Source: Sporocytophaga sp. (GTDB lineage: Bacteria; Bacteroidota; Bacteroidia; Cytophagales; Cytophagaceae). From it: DNA of 51,575 nucleotides. The notes below the pieces were generated by a model. The model was not told where the DNA came from. It ran no database searches and saw only the letters and a program-made list of their open reading frames with translations. Position 1 is the stretch's first letter; each line of letters begins with the position of its first letter. This document shows, in pieces, positions 23,316 to 32,207 of this stretch. Where the stretch lies: contig NZ_JAGHZZ010000030.1 of the NCBI RefSeq assembly GCF_017745095.1, positions 1 to 51,575 of the forward strand, given 5' to 3'. The position numbers and the translations under genes were made by a program.

Positions 23316-23789
23316 ATGAAAAAACAAGGATATAGGGGAATTATGCTCTTACTTATATTTTTATGGGCCGGCATGATTCTGGGCATTTCATTTCTGGAAG
23401 CTCCTCTTAAATTTCAGGCTCCTAATGTTACTCTTGGAATTGGCTTGGGTATCGGAAGATTGGTTTTTGGTACACTTAACAAAATCGAGCTGCTATTTTC
23501 ATTTCTTCTTATTGTATTCAGTTTCATTACAAGACCTCCGGTTAAATTCAGATATCTCTTTGGGTTGCTATGTATAATCCTTCTCTTTCAAACCATCTGG
23601 CTGCTACCGGCGCTTGATGAACGAGCACAGATTATTATAGATGGTGGTATACCTTCAGAGAAATCACCTCACATGATTTATGTGGTTGCGGAGATGATTA
23701 AGTTAATAAGTTTGATTTCAGCCGGAATTATACTTTTTAACAATAGCATGAAAATGATTCAAAAGGAGGGACTATGGAAAGCATCGTAG
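23316..23789 (+). CDS. Four-TM membrane protein upstream of ccoI
   Basis: The 157-aa protein, counted from the ATG at 23316 (an upstream TTG is less likely because it lies too close to the promoter), has four predicted membrane helices with a short connecting loop (LDERAQIIIDGG). I do not recognise a named family. The C-terminus overlaps the ccoI start by 16 bases, so it is translationally coupled to the copper ATPase. Co-regulation with the oxidase locus suggests a part in respiratory assembly or in a membrane-anchored stress function, but there is no direct evidence. Confidence 0.8.
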   Translation: MKKQGYRGIMLLLIFLWAGMILGISFLEAPLKFQAPNVTLGIGLGIGRLVFGTLNKIELLFSFLLIVFSFITRPPVKFRYLFGLLCIILLFQTIWLLPALDERAQIIIDGGIPSEKSPHMIYVVAEMIKLISLISAGIILFNNSMKMIQKEGLWKAS

Positions 23790-26170
23790 AGCAACATGAA
23801 GTTAAATGTTATCATTGTGGAAATGAATGTGAAAGTTCTAATATTAAGATCGACTCCAAAATCTTCTGCTGCAATGGCTGCAAAAGCGTTTACGAAATCC
23901 TGGACTCCAATCTTCTTTGCGATTATTATTTTCTGGATACTAGTAATCCCGGAAATAAAATTGAAGATGCTGGTAAATCAAAATATGCTTTTCTTGATGA
24001 AGAAACCATCCTTACAAAGGTATTGGATTTTCAGGAAGGAAATACATTCGGCGTTACGTTTTATGTTCCGTCCATCCATTGCAGCTCTTGCATATGGCTA
24101 CTGGAAAATATGCAAAAGATTCATCCCGGTATCATAACATCCAATGTCCACTTTAGGAAAAAAGAAATCAATATTCAGTTTAATAAAAAGATAACATTAA
24201 GACAACTTGCTGAACTACTATCTTCGCTGGGATATGCTCCGGTTATAAATTTTAACGGAAAAGAAATCAACAGGAAAACTGTAGACAAAGCTCTTTTATA
24301 TAAGATAGGTATTGCAGGCTTTTGCTTTGGAAATATCATGATGCTAAGCCTTCCTGAGTATTTATCAGTTTCTGATAAATTTTCAGGTGATATCAAAGGA
24401 TTGTTTATATTCTTAAGTCTGTTCCTTTCTCTTCCTGTATTCATCTATTGTGCATCAGATTATTTTGTCAGTTCCTGGAATGCAATCAAAACAAGAACAG
24501 TCAATATTGATCTACCAATTGCGTTGGGAATCATTGCCGCCTTTTCACAAAGCATCTATGAAATTTATACAGGCAAAGGACCTGGTTATCTGGATTCTTT
24601 GTCAGGATTAGTATTCTTTCTTCTGATAGGAAAATGGTATCAGAAGAAAACTTATGAGGCTCTTTCATTTGAAAGAGATTATAAGTCTTATTTCCCATTG
24701 GCTGTTACTAAAATTGAAAATGGCTCTGAACGCTATGTAACATTGGACAAACTAAAGGCAGGTGATACCATTTTGATTCGTAATAAAGAAATAATACCTG
24801 CTGACGGTTACATTTTAGAAGGAACTGGAGTCATTGATTATAGCTTTGTCACAGGCGAATCTAATTTGACTACAAAAGAAACTGGACAAAAGGTGTTTGC
24901 AGGTGGAAGACAGGATGGCCCAGCTGTTAAAATTATTACCAGTAAGGTAGTTTCAGAAAGTTACCTTACTCAGTTATGGAACAAAGACAATGCAACTGAT
25001 AAACTTAATGGCCTTGTTGAATTTACCAACAGAATTGGAAAATATTTTACCGTCGCTGTTTTGTTTATCAGTTTAGGTTCTTATGTCTATTGGGTAGGGA
25101 AGGATCCTGGTATTGCGTTGCATGCCGCAGTATCTGTCCTTATTATTTTTTGTCCTTGCATTTTTGCACTGGCCATCCCCTTTGGTTTTGGAAAAGCAAT
25201 GAACATATTGGGAAGAAATGGTCTGTTTTTAAAAAATACTGAAACCATTGAAAAGCTTGCTCATAACGATTCAATTGTTTTTGATAAAACAGGAACGATT
25301 ACCACTACTGAAAATCCTGAGGTTTCATTTGCAGGAGCACTTACCAATACAGAATCAGGAATGATAAAGGCCCTTGTTAAAAATTCAACCCATCCGCTTT
25401 CCAGAAGTATATATAATTATCTTAAAGTGGATACCTCTATAAAACCTGATTCCTTCGTCGAAATACCTTCTCAAGGAATAAGGGGTATGTTTAACAACAT
25501 TGAAGTCATTGCTGGAACAGCCGACATTGTAGGTGTTCAGGTCAATAAAGATACCGAAATGGTCTCCGGTTCTAAGGTATATGTAAAGATCAATAATCAG
25601 GTCAAAGGTTATTTTGTATTCAGAAACAGCTATCGAAAAAGCTTTGAACAGATATCAGGTATATTAAAAAAGAAATATACGCTTCACCTTCTCAGTGGAG
25701 ATAATGATTCTGAGAGGAGCTATTTGAGTAATTACTTTTCATTGTCTAATCTACACTTTAATCAGACTCCACAGAGTAAGCTTGATTATATAAAAAAGCT
25801 GGGTAAAAATGAGAAAGTAATGATGATAGGAGATGGTCTGAATGATGCAGGTGCTCTGCAACAAAGCAATTGTGGTATCAGCATTACAGAGAACTGCGGG
25901 AATTTTTCTCCTGCCTGTGATGCGATATTGGATGCTTCAGCATTCTCTCGTCTGCCGGTCTTTCTGAAATATGCAAAAGCCTGCGTAAAATCAGTTTATG
26001 GTAGTCTTGCCATTTCTCTTTCCTACAATGCAATAGGATTGTATTTCGCAGTTCAGGGCTTATTAAAACCACTTGTAGCAGCTTTATTAATGCCAATTAG
26101 CTCTGTATCAGTGGTGTTATTCGTAACTATTATGAGCGGCCTTTGGGCAAAAAAATATGGACTCAGATAA
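23774..26170 (+). CDS. Copper-translocating P-type ATPase for cbb3 oxidase (CcoI/FixI)
   Basis: The 798-aa pump supplies Cu for cbb3 oxidase assembly. N-terminal parts are a cysteine-rich metal-binding domain (C12, C15, C32, C33, C36) and an HMA domain with C103-SS-C106. Eight membrane helices follow, with CPC at 460-462. Cytosolic motifs are TGES (360-363), the phosphorylated Asp504 in DKTGT, HP in STHPLS, and GDGLND. Length and the double N-terminal metal site match CcoI rather than CopA. The start ATG has a textbook AAAGGAGG at 23762-23769, which is rare in this phylum and probably serves reinitiation after the overlapping upstream gene. Confidence 0.95.
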   Translation: MESIVEQHEVKCYHCGNECESSNIKIDSKIFCCNGCKSVYEILDSNLLCDYYFLDTSNPGNKIEDAGKSKYAFLDEETILTKVLDFQEGNTFGVTFYVPSIHCSSCIWLLENMQKIHPGIITSNVHFRKKEINIQFNKKITLRQLAELLSSLGYAPVINFNGKEINRKTVDKALLYKIGIAGFCFGNIMMLSLPEYLSVSDKFSGDIKGLFIFLSLFLSLPVFIYCASDYFVSSWNAIKTRTVNIDLPIALGIIAAFSQSIYEIYTGKGPGYLDSLSGLVFFLLIGKWYQKKTYEALSFERDYKSYFPLAVTKIENGSERYVTLDKLKAGDTILIRNKEIIPADGYILEGTGVIDYSFVTGESNLTTKETGQKVFAGGRQDGPAVKIITSKVVSESYLTQLWNKDNATDKLNGLVEFTNRIGKYFTVAVLFISLGSYVYWVGKDPGIALHAAVSVLIIFCPCIFALAIPFGFGKAMNILGRNGLFLKNTETIEKLAHNDSIVFDKTGTITTTENPEVSFAGALTNTESGMIKALVKNSTHPLSRSIYNYLKVDTSIKPDSFVEIPSQGIRGMFNNIEVIAGTADIVGVQVNKDTEMVSGSKVYVKINNQVKGYFVFRNSYRKSFEQISGILKKKYTLHLLSGDNDSERSYLSNYFSLSNLHFNQTPQSKLDYIKKLGKNEKVMMIGDGLNDAGALQQSNCGISITENCGNFSPACDAILDASAFSRLPVFLKYAKACVKSVYGSLAISLSYNAIGLYFAVQGLLKPLVAALLMPISSVSVVLFVTIMSGLWAKKYGLR

Positions 26171-26173
26171 AAG

Positions 26174-26185
26174 TGACAAATATCA
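26174..26185 (+). promoter_or_regulatory. FNR-like box before ccoS
   Basis: TGAC-AAAT-ATCA is the exact reverse complement of the box at 23258-23269. The position expected for the -7 element (37.5 bases from its centre, ending at 26217) holds only a poor match, and TTAATTTG at 26231-26238 is better. The start is therefore uncertain, but activator-dependent promoters often have weak -7 elements. Confidence 0.5.
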
Positions 26186-26254
26186 TTTTTCGGGTTGTTT
26201 TACCTCATTCTTCCCTGACTACTTTACGCATTAATTTGTATTAAACAATAAGCA

Positions 26255-26425
26255 ATGAGTGTACTGATCATACTTGTGATTTTCAGCCTGCTGGTAGCAG
26301 GATCGTTTCTGGGAGCCTTTATATGGGCTATCAGAGACGGACAATACGAAGACGACTATTCTCCATCTGTAAGGATGTTATTTGACTCAAAAAAAACAGA
26401 AATAAAACATAAAAGTAACAAGTAA
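26255..26425 (+). CDS. cbb3 oxidase assembly protein CcoS
   Basis: This 56-aa gene is short but clear. One N-terminal membrane helix (LIILVIFSLLVAGSFLGAF, residues 4-22) is followed by the CcoS signature WAIRDGQYEDDYSP and a basic tail. CcoS is needed to insert cofactors into the catalytic subunit in proteobacteria. Its TAA ends one base before the ATG of ccoNO, so the genes are coupled. The position between ccoI and ccoN is the classical one. Confidence 0.93.
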   Translation: MSVLIILVIFSLLVAGSFLGAFIWAIRDGQYEDDYSPSVRMLFDSKKTEIKHKSNK

Positions 26426-26426
26426 T

Positions 26427-28553
26427 ATGCACTTAGAACGGTTTTCATACGACAATGCAATCGTCCGGAATTTTGCCTTTGCAACAATGATCTGGGGAGT
26501 CATAGGAATGCTCGTCGGACTTACGGCAGCACTTCAACTCGCTTTTCCAGCTTTGAACTTCGGACTTGAGTTTACTACATTCGGAAGGATCCGGCCATTA
26601 CACACCAATGCCGTAATCTTCGCATTTGTGGGAAATGGAATTTTTACAGGTGTATATTACTCCTTACAAAGACTCTGTAAAACAAGAATGTTTAGCGATT
26701 TGCTAAGCCAAATCAACTTCTGGGGATGGCAGCTGATCATCCTTTCTGCAGTACTTACATTGCCACTTGGTTATACAACCAGCAAAGAGTATGCTGAACT
26801 GGAATGGCCGATAGATATTGCAATCACTCTTATCTGGGTTGTTTTCGGATGGAATATGTTTGCTACTATCCTTAAAAGAAGAGAGAAACACTTATATGTA
26901 GCTATCTGGTTTTACATTGGAACCTTCGTTACAGTCTCAGTATTGCACATTGTGAATTCATTTGAGCTTCCTGTAACTTTTATGAAAAGTTATTCCTGGT
27001 ATGCAGGAGTTCAGGATGCTCTGGTTCAATGGTGGTACGGACATAATGCTGTTGCTTTCTTTCTGACTACTCCATATTTGGGACTTATGTATTACTTTGT
27101 TCCGAAAGCAGCAAACAGACCAGTATATTCTTATAGACTTTCAATCATACACTTCTGGGCATTGATTTTCTTGTATATCTGGGCAGGTCCTCACCACTTG
27201 TTATATACCGCTCTGCCTGATTGGGCACAATCACTTGGTGTTGTATTTTCAGTAATGTTGATAGCCCCTTCGTGGGGTGGTATGCTGAATGGACTACTTA
27301 CTTTGAGAGGTGCTTGGGATAAGGTACGTGAAGATGTAGTGTTGAAATTCATGGTGGTAGCATTAACATGTTATGGTATGGCTACTTTTGAAGGTCCGAT
27401 GCTTTCTCTTAAAAATGTAAACGCTATAAGTCACTTTACAGACTGGACAGTAGCACACGTACACGTTGGGGGCTTGGGTTGGAACGGATTTCTGACATTC
27501 GGAATGTTATATTGGTTGTTCCCGAAATTATTCAGAGTAGAACTATTTTCTAAAAGACTTGCCAATTTCCATTTCTGGATCGGGTCATTAGGAATCATTT
27601 TCTATGCACTTCCAATGTATTGGGCTGGTTTTACCCAAAGTTTGATGTGGAAAGAATTTACAGCAGAAGGACTTTTAGCATATCCTAACTTCCTTGAAAC
27701 TGTAACTCAGATAAAAACAATGTACATGCTGAGAGCACTTGGTGGAGCGATGTTCATAGTAGGAACAGTTGTGATGTGTTATAATTTATTTATGACAGCC
27801 AAACAAGGTTCATTTGTCGCTAACGAGGAGGCTGAAGCTCCTGCTATTCATAAAGAAGTAAGTGAGGAAAATGAGCACTGGCACAGATTGATTGAACGAA
27901 GACCTGTTCAGATGATGGTACTTAGTCTTGTAGTAATTCTGATAGGCGGAATTGTGGAGATGATACCGACATTCCTGGTAAAATCAAATATTCCGACTAT
28001 TGCAAGTGTAAAACCTTATACAGCACTGGAACTTCATGGAAGAGATCTCTACATCAAAGAAGGATGTAATAATTGTCACTCTCAAATGGTACGGCCATTC
28101 AGATCAGAGACTGAAAGATATGGAGAATACTCCAAAGCCGGTGAGTTTATTTACGATCACCCACACCTTTGGGGCTCAAAGAGAACCGGACCGGACATTC
28201 ACAGAGTAGGAGGCAAATATCCTGATTCATGGCATTATAATCACATGCTTGATCCCGAAAGTATGTCACCAGGTTCTATCATGCCTCCTTATCCATGGTT
28301 GTTTGAAAACGAAATAGACACTAATTCTACTGCAGGAAAAATAACTGCAATGAGGCAACTAGGAGTGCCATATCCAACTGGTTATGAAGCTCAGGCTAAT
28401 AATGACCTTATAAAACAGGCAAATGAAATCTCAGCAAGGCTCAAGGAGTCAGGTGTTAAAACCAAGAGTGAGAAAGAAATTATAGCGCTTATAGCTTATT
28501 TACAAAGATTAGGTACTGATATTAAAGCAAAACCATTAGCTCAGGATAACTGA
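26427..28553 (+). CDS. Fused cbb3 cytochrome oxidase subunits I and II (CcoNO)
   Basis: The 708-aa protein joins the catalytic heme-copper subunit to its c-type cytochrome subunit. The CcoN part (about 1-470) has twelve membrane helices and His ligands in PLHTNAV, WYGHNAVAF, GPHHLLYT and HVHVGGLGWNG. The CcoO part (about 490-708) has one membrane anchor and heme c site C547-NN-C550-H551 followed by SQMVRPF. GSIMPPYPW supplies the axial Met region. The fusion is typical of Bacteroidetes. It reduces O2 with high affinity in the cytoplasmic membrane. Confidence 0.97.
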   Translation: MHLERFSYDNAIVRNFAFATMIWGVIGMLVGLTAALQLAFPALNFGLEFTTFGRIRPLHTNAVIFAFVGNGIFTGVYYSLQRLCKTRMFSDLLSQINFWGWQLIILSAVLTLPLGYTTSKEYAELEWPIDIAITLIWVVFGWNMFATILKRREKHLYVAIWFYIGTFVTVSVLHIVNSFELPVTFMKSYSWYAGVQDALVQWWYGHNAVAFFLTTPYLGLMYYFVPKAANRPVYSYRLSIIHFWALIFLYIWAGPHHLLYTALPDWAQSLGVVFSVMLIAPSWGGMLNGLLTLRGAWDKVREDVVLKFMVVALTCYGMATFEGPMLSLKNVNAISHFTDWTVAHVHVGGLGWNGFLTFGMLYWLFPKLFRVELFSKRLANFHFWIGSLGIIFYALPMYWAGFTQSLMWKEFTAEGLLAYPNFLETVTQIKTMYMLRALGGAMFIVGTVVMCYNLFMTAKQGSFVANEEAEAPAIHKEVSEENEHWHRLIERRPVQMMVLSLVVILIGGIVEMIPTFLVKSNIPTIASVKPYTALELHGRDLYIKEGCNNCHSQMVRPFRSETERYGEYSKAGEFIYDHPHLWGSKRTGPDIHRVGGKYPDSWHYNHMLDPESMSPGSIMPPYPWLFENEIDTNSTAGKITAMRQLGVPYPTGYEAQANNDLIKQANEISARLKESGVKTKSEKEIIALIAYLQRLGTDIKAKPLAQDN

Positions 28554-28561
28554 TTCTCGAT

Positions 28562-28768
28562 ATGTTAAAATTTGTAAAATATCATATGGCATCCATCACA
28601 GATATAGAGATATATCCTATCATTTCGTTTGTCATATTTTTTCTGTTCTTTCTTGGAGTATTGATGCTCGTTTTCAGATCGGACAAGAAGTTTATGTCTA
28701 AAATGGAACAGATGCCCCTGGAAGATTCAATCTTAGCAAAAGGTGAAAACAATGAAGAGAATATTTAA
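28562..28768 (+). CDS. cbb3 oxidase small subunit CcoQ-like
   Basis: The 68-aa protein has a single membrane helix (IYPIISFVIFFLFFLGVLML, about 19-38) and an acidic tail (MEQMPLEDS), the layout of CcoQ/FixQ. It lies eight bases after ccoNO and overlaps the start of ccoP. CcoQ stabilises the oxidase complex. Sequence conservation in the family is low, so the assignment depends on position and size. Confidence 0.88.
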   Translation: MLKFVKYHMASITDIEIYPIISFVIFFLFFLGVLMLVFRSDKKFMSKMEQMPLEDSILAKGENNEENI

Positions 28769-29597
28769 AGATTTTATCAATATGAAATCCATACTTGCCC
28801 TGCTTTTTGTTTTAAGTCCGTTTATTTCAAAAGCTGATGCTGTAGGATCAGCTCCTCAGTCAGCGGATATGTTCAGTATCATAATACTTGTGATACTTGT
28901 ATTGATAACTCTTGTTCTGCTATATATACTTTTTACATTAAAAGTATTTCTGGATCATGCTAAGCCTAAGGCATCTGCGGAACCGGTAATGTCAGGTTTT
29001 TTAAAGAAGCTTACAGATACTGTTCCATTAGATCAGGAAGAAAGTATCCTAACCGACCATGTTTACGATGATATCAGGGAGCTTGACAATAACCTTCCTC
29101 CATGGTGGAAATACATGTTTTATGCAACAATTGTATTCTCCTTTGTCTATATCTACTACTACCATTTTAATGAAAATGGTCAGTTACAGATAGAAGAATA
29201 TACGGAGGAACTTGCTGTGGCTGAGAAGGAGAAAGAAGCCTATATGAAGCTGGCAGCTAACAGCATTGATGAAACAAATGTTAAGCTGGCGGATATAAAA
29301 GGTATTGAAAAAGGTAAAGGCTTGTTCGTTCAAAACTGTGCTGCTTGTCACGGCGCTTCAGGTGAAGGCGGAGTAGGACCTAATCTGACAGACCCATACT
29401 GGCTGCATGGGGGTGGAGTAAAGAATGTATTTAAAACTATTAAATACGGCGTGCCGCAGAAGGGAATGATTTCCTGGAAAGCTCAGTTAAGTCCCTCTGC
29501 AATTCAGGAAGTAGCAAGTTACATTATAAGCATTCAGGGAAGTAATCCTGCAAATGGTAAAGCTCCTCAGGGAGATAAGTACGAAGGAAAAGAGTAA
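28752..29597 (+). CDS. cbb3 oxidase diheme-type subunit III, single-heme form (CcoP)
   Basis: From the ATG at 28752 the protein has 281 aa; a GTG three codons upstream is a less likely start. It has an N-terminal hydrophobic segment resembling a signal or membrane helix, a second helix (about 34-60), a third helix (about 118-137, after the conserved LPPWWKYMFY) and one cytochrome c domain with C196-AA-C199-H200 and GMISW near the end as Met ligand. Proteobacterial CcoP has two hemes; Bacteroidetes forms often have one, as here. It passes electrons to CcoNO. Confidence 0.94.
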   Translation: MKRIFKDFINMKSILALLFVLSPFISKADAVGSAPQSADMFSIIILVILVLITLVLLYILFTLKVFLDHAKPKASAEPVMSGFLKKLTDTVPLDQEESILTDHVYDDIRELDNNLPPWWKYMFYATIVFSFVYIYYYHFNENGQLQIEEYTEELAVAEKEKEAYMKLAANSIDETNVKLADIKGIEKGKGLFVQNCAACHGASGEGGVGPNLTDPYWLHGGGVKNVFKTIKYGVPQKGMISWKAQLSPSAIQEVASYIISIQGSNPANGKAPQGDKYEGKE

Positions 29598-29622
29598 AGT
29601 AAATTAAAATATCATTACCAAA

Positions 29623-31041
29623 ATGGAAAGGTCTGATTTAGCACATGTGAACCAGGATGAGTCTTTCAGAGACTCTATCTCTACTGTTGACAAATCTGGG
29701 AAAAGGATCTGGCTCTATCCAAAAAACTCCAAAGGAAAGCTGACGAATTACCGCTATTTGCTTTCCTTGCTGTTTATCGTAATGATGATTTCCGGAACCT
29801 TTATTAAAATAGATGGAGAGCCTCTGCTTCTTTTGAATATAGTTGAAAGGAAGTTCATCATTTTGGGAAAGATATTCTGGCCACAAGACTTTCATATATT
29901 TCTGTTGATTATGATAGCTTTTGTTGTCTTCATAGGAATATTTACAATGGTATATGGAAGAGTATTTTGCGGATGGATATGCCCTCAGACTATATTCATG
30001 GAATCCATTTTCAGGAAAATAGAATACTGGATAGAAGGGGACTTCAAAACAAGAGCTGCTCTGGATAAAGCGCCTCTCACTTCTGTAAAGTTTTTTAAAA
30101 AACTATCCAAGCATCTGATTTTCTTCAGCATTTCATTTCTGATCGCCAGTATATTTCTGAGCTATATACTCGGTGTTGAAAAGGTTTTAAAGCTTATGCA
30201 TGAAAACCCTTCAAACCGCCTGGGAATGTTTACTTCTCATCTGGTATTTTCATTTGCATTCTATTGGGTGTTTTCAAGAATAAGAGAACAGGTTTGTACT
30301 ACAATTTGTCCTTATGGCAGATTACAGGGAGTGTTACTGGATAAGAATTCTCTTATTGTTGCCTACGATTATGTGAGAGGAGAGAAACGAGGGAAGTTAA
30401 AAGCGAAAGAATCCCGCAAAGATGCTGGCAAAGGAGATTGTATAGATTGTAATCAATGTGTGCATGTATGCCCAATGGGGATCGATATTAGAAACGGAAC
30501 TCAGATGGAGTGCACTAACTGTACCGCCTGCATTGATGCGTGCAACTTTATGATGCGCAGCGTGGGTTTGGCAGAAGGTCTTATCAGAATGGACTCGGAA
30601 GCGGGGATTGCAGAAAGGAAACCATTTAAAATTACTGCTAGAATTGCAGTATACACTGGAGTTCTGATTGTTCTGATTGGATTTATATTCACCTTATTAT
30701 TGATGAGGGCAGATGTAGAGACAAGTATATTGCGTACTCCGGGCGTTTCTTATCAGGAGCTTCCTGATAATAAAGTCAGCAATCTCTATAATATAAAGAT
30801 GATCAATAAGACAAGTAAAGATATTAAAGTCAAGATAAAAGTATTATCAGATGACGGTGAAATAAAACTTGTTGGTAAAGAGCCGGTGATACCTTCTCAG
30901 GGAACAGCTGAGACAGCTGCTTTTATAGTACTAGACAAAGCTGACATTAAAAAGGTTAAAACTAAAATAAAAATTGGAGTCTATTCGGATGGTAAAGAAC
31001 TGGAAACTTTAACAACCAGTTTTATCGGACCTCTCAACTGA
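29623..31041 (+). CDS. cbb3 oxidase accessory protein CcoG (4Fe-4S)
   Basis: The 472-aa membrane protein has five or six helices, the C116-GWIC-P motif and CTTICPYGR (about 225). It has two ferredoxin-type clusters (C273, C276, C279, C283 and C297, C300, C303, C307) and a C-terminal Ig-like domain (about 365-472). CcoG is a cupric reductase that helps deliver Cu(I) to the oxidase, working with CcoI. It follows ccoP by 25 bases in the same operon. Confidence 0.95.
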   Translation: MERSDLAHVNQDESFRDSISTVDKSGKRIWLYPKNSKGKLTNYRYLLSLLFIVMMISGTFIKIDGEPLLLLNIVERKFIILGKIFWPQDFHIFLLIMIAFVVFIGIFTMVYGRVFCGWICPQTIFMESIFRKIEYWIEGDFKTRAALDKAPLTSVKFFKKLSKHLIFFSISFLIASIFLSYILGVEKVLKLMHENPSNRLGMFTSHLVFSFAFYWVFSRIREQVCTTICPYGRLQGVLLDKNSLIVAYDYVRGEKRGKLKAKESRKDAGKGDCIDCNQCVHVCPMGIDIRNGTQMECTNCTACIDACNFMMRSVGLAEGLIRMDSEAGIAERKPFKITARIAVYTGVLIVLIGFIFTLLLMRADVETSILRTPGVSYQELPDNKVSNLYNIKMINKTSKDIKVKIKVLSDDGEIKLVGKEPVIPSQGTAETAAFIVLDKADIKKVKTKIKIGVYSDGKELETLTTSFIGPLN

Positions 31042-31071
31042 CAACTTTATACTTCAACAAACATTAAAAAT

Positions 31072-31506
31072 ATGAGCTGGGGATATAGAATTACGATACT
31101 TACACTAGGCTTTGTAGGTTTCATGACATTTCTGGTTATCAGTGCCTTCAGGCAGGACTTTGATCTTGTTACTGAAGACTATTACGGAAGAGAATTGCAG
31201 TTCCAGAATCAGATTGAAAAGCAAACCAATCAAATGCAATTGAAGGATTCTCTCAGCTGTATTGTATCAGACAATAATGTGATCATCAAATTCCCAGATG
31301 AATTAATACAGAATAAAATATCCGGTGAAGTATTATTCTTCAGACCTTCAGATGCTAAGAAAGATGTTAAAAGACCTATCAATTCCAATAATGGTGTAGA
31401 GGTCTTTAGGAAGGAATTATTTCAGAAGGGATATTACAAAGTACAGGTGGATTATAGTTCTGGCGGGAAAAAGTATTACTACGAAAAGTCAATCATAATC
31501 AGTTAG
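31072..31506 (+). CDS. FixH/CcoH-family membrane protein
   Basis: The 144-aa protein has one N-terminal membrane helix (ITILTLGFVGFMTFLVISAF, about 7-26) and a soluble beta domain with the family motif DLVTEDYYGRELQFQNQI (about 32-49). FixH/CcoH stays associated with the cbb3 complex and is required for its assembly. The gene order ccoG-ccoH is conserved in most cco loci. Confidence 0.93.
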   Translation: MSWGYRITILTLGFVGFMTFLVISAFRQDFDLVTEDYYGRELQFQNQIEKQTNQMQLKDSLSCIVSDNNVIIKFPDELIQNKISGEVLFFRPSDAKKDVKRPINSNNGVEVFRKELFQKGYYKVQVDYSSGGKKYYYEKSIIIS

Positions 31507-31510
31507 TATT

Positions 31511-32203
31511 ATGTTTTACGCAGCATTTATAATCGGTCTCGTAAGCAGTCTGCATTGCTTAGGTATGTGTGGGCCACTGGCATTTGCTTTGCCAGTGAGG
31601 ACAACTAACAAATGGAATAAACTGTTCAAATACCTCTTGTACAACTTAGGAAGGATACTTACTTATGCCTCATTTGGATTAGTATCTGGGCTTATTGGTA
31701 AAGGTTTTGTTGCAGTAGGCTTACAGAAGGTACTGTCTGTCAGTGCAGGAGTTCTGATTATTATGACAATTTTCTTCATCTACAATCCAATTAAGATAGG
31801 CTTGTTCAATCAATTAACAAATTCTATTAATCAAAAAGTAAAAGCAGGTTTTCAAAAGTATTTCCAGAATTCAAGCTTCACTTCATTATTTATATTAGGT
31901 GTTTTAAATGGTCTGCTTCCTTGTGGTGTTGTATATATAACATTGTTAAGCGCAATTGCAACAGGAGATTCAATATCTGGTGCAATCTACATGATGTTGT
32001 TTGGATTGGGTACTATGCCTATGATGTTGGCAGTAGGGCTAACAGGAAACATTTTAAGAGAAAAAATTAAACCTGTCTTTTTTAAGATAGTACCATTAAT
32101 TGGATGCATAGTTGGAGTAATGCTTGTTATGAGAGGGCTTAATTCCAGTGCTTCCTCAAACGTTACAATACACAGTTGTTGTCACAGTCAAACTTGTCAC
32201 TAA
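31511..32203 (+). CDS. Sulfite exporter TauE/SafE-like protein of the cco locus (CcoH2-like)
   Basis: The 230-aa protein has six or seven membrane helices and the signatures SLHCLGMCGPLAFAL (about 14-28) and LNGLLPCGVVYITLL (about 134-148), with the conserved Cys pairs of the SafE/DsbD-like cco accessory group. The tail HSCCHSQTCH (221-230) is a His/Cys cluster likely to bind metal. Such proteins are present in many cco operons and are thought to act in copper handling or cytochrome maturation. It starts four bases after ccoH. Confidence 0.9.
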   Translation: MFYAAFIIGLVSSLHCLGMCGPLAFALPVRTTNKWNKLFKYLLYNLGRILTYASFGLVSGLIGKGFVAVGLQKVLSVSAGVLIIMTIFFIYNPIKIGLFNQLTNSINQKVKAGFQKYFQNSSFTSLFILGVLNGLLPCGVVYITLLSAIATGDSISGAIYMMLFGLGTMPMMLAVGLTGNILREKIKPVFFKIVPLIGCIVGVMLVMRGLNSSASSNVTIHSCCHSQTCH

Positions 32204-32207
32204 GAAT

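Noticed and set aside
29638-29895. Antisense open frames within ccoG and other large genes
   Set aside because: They are shadows of strongly supported coding frames, with no family resemblance or promoter.
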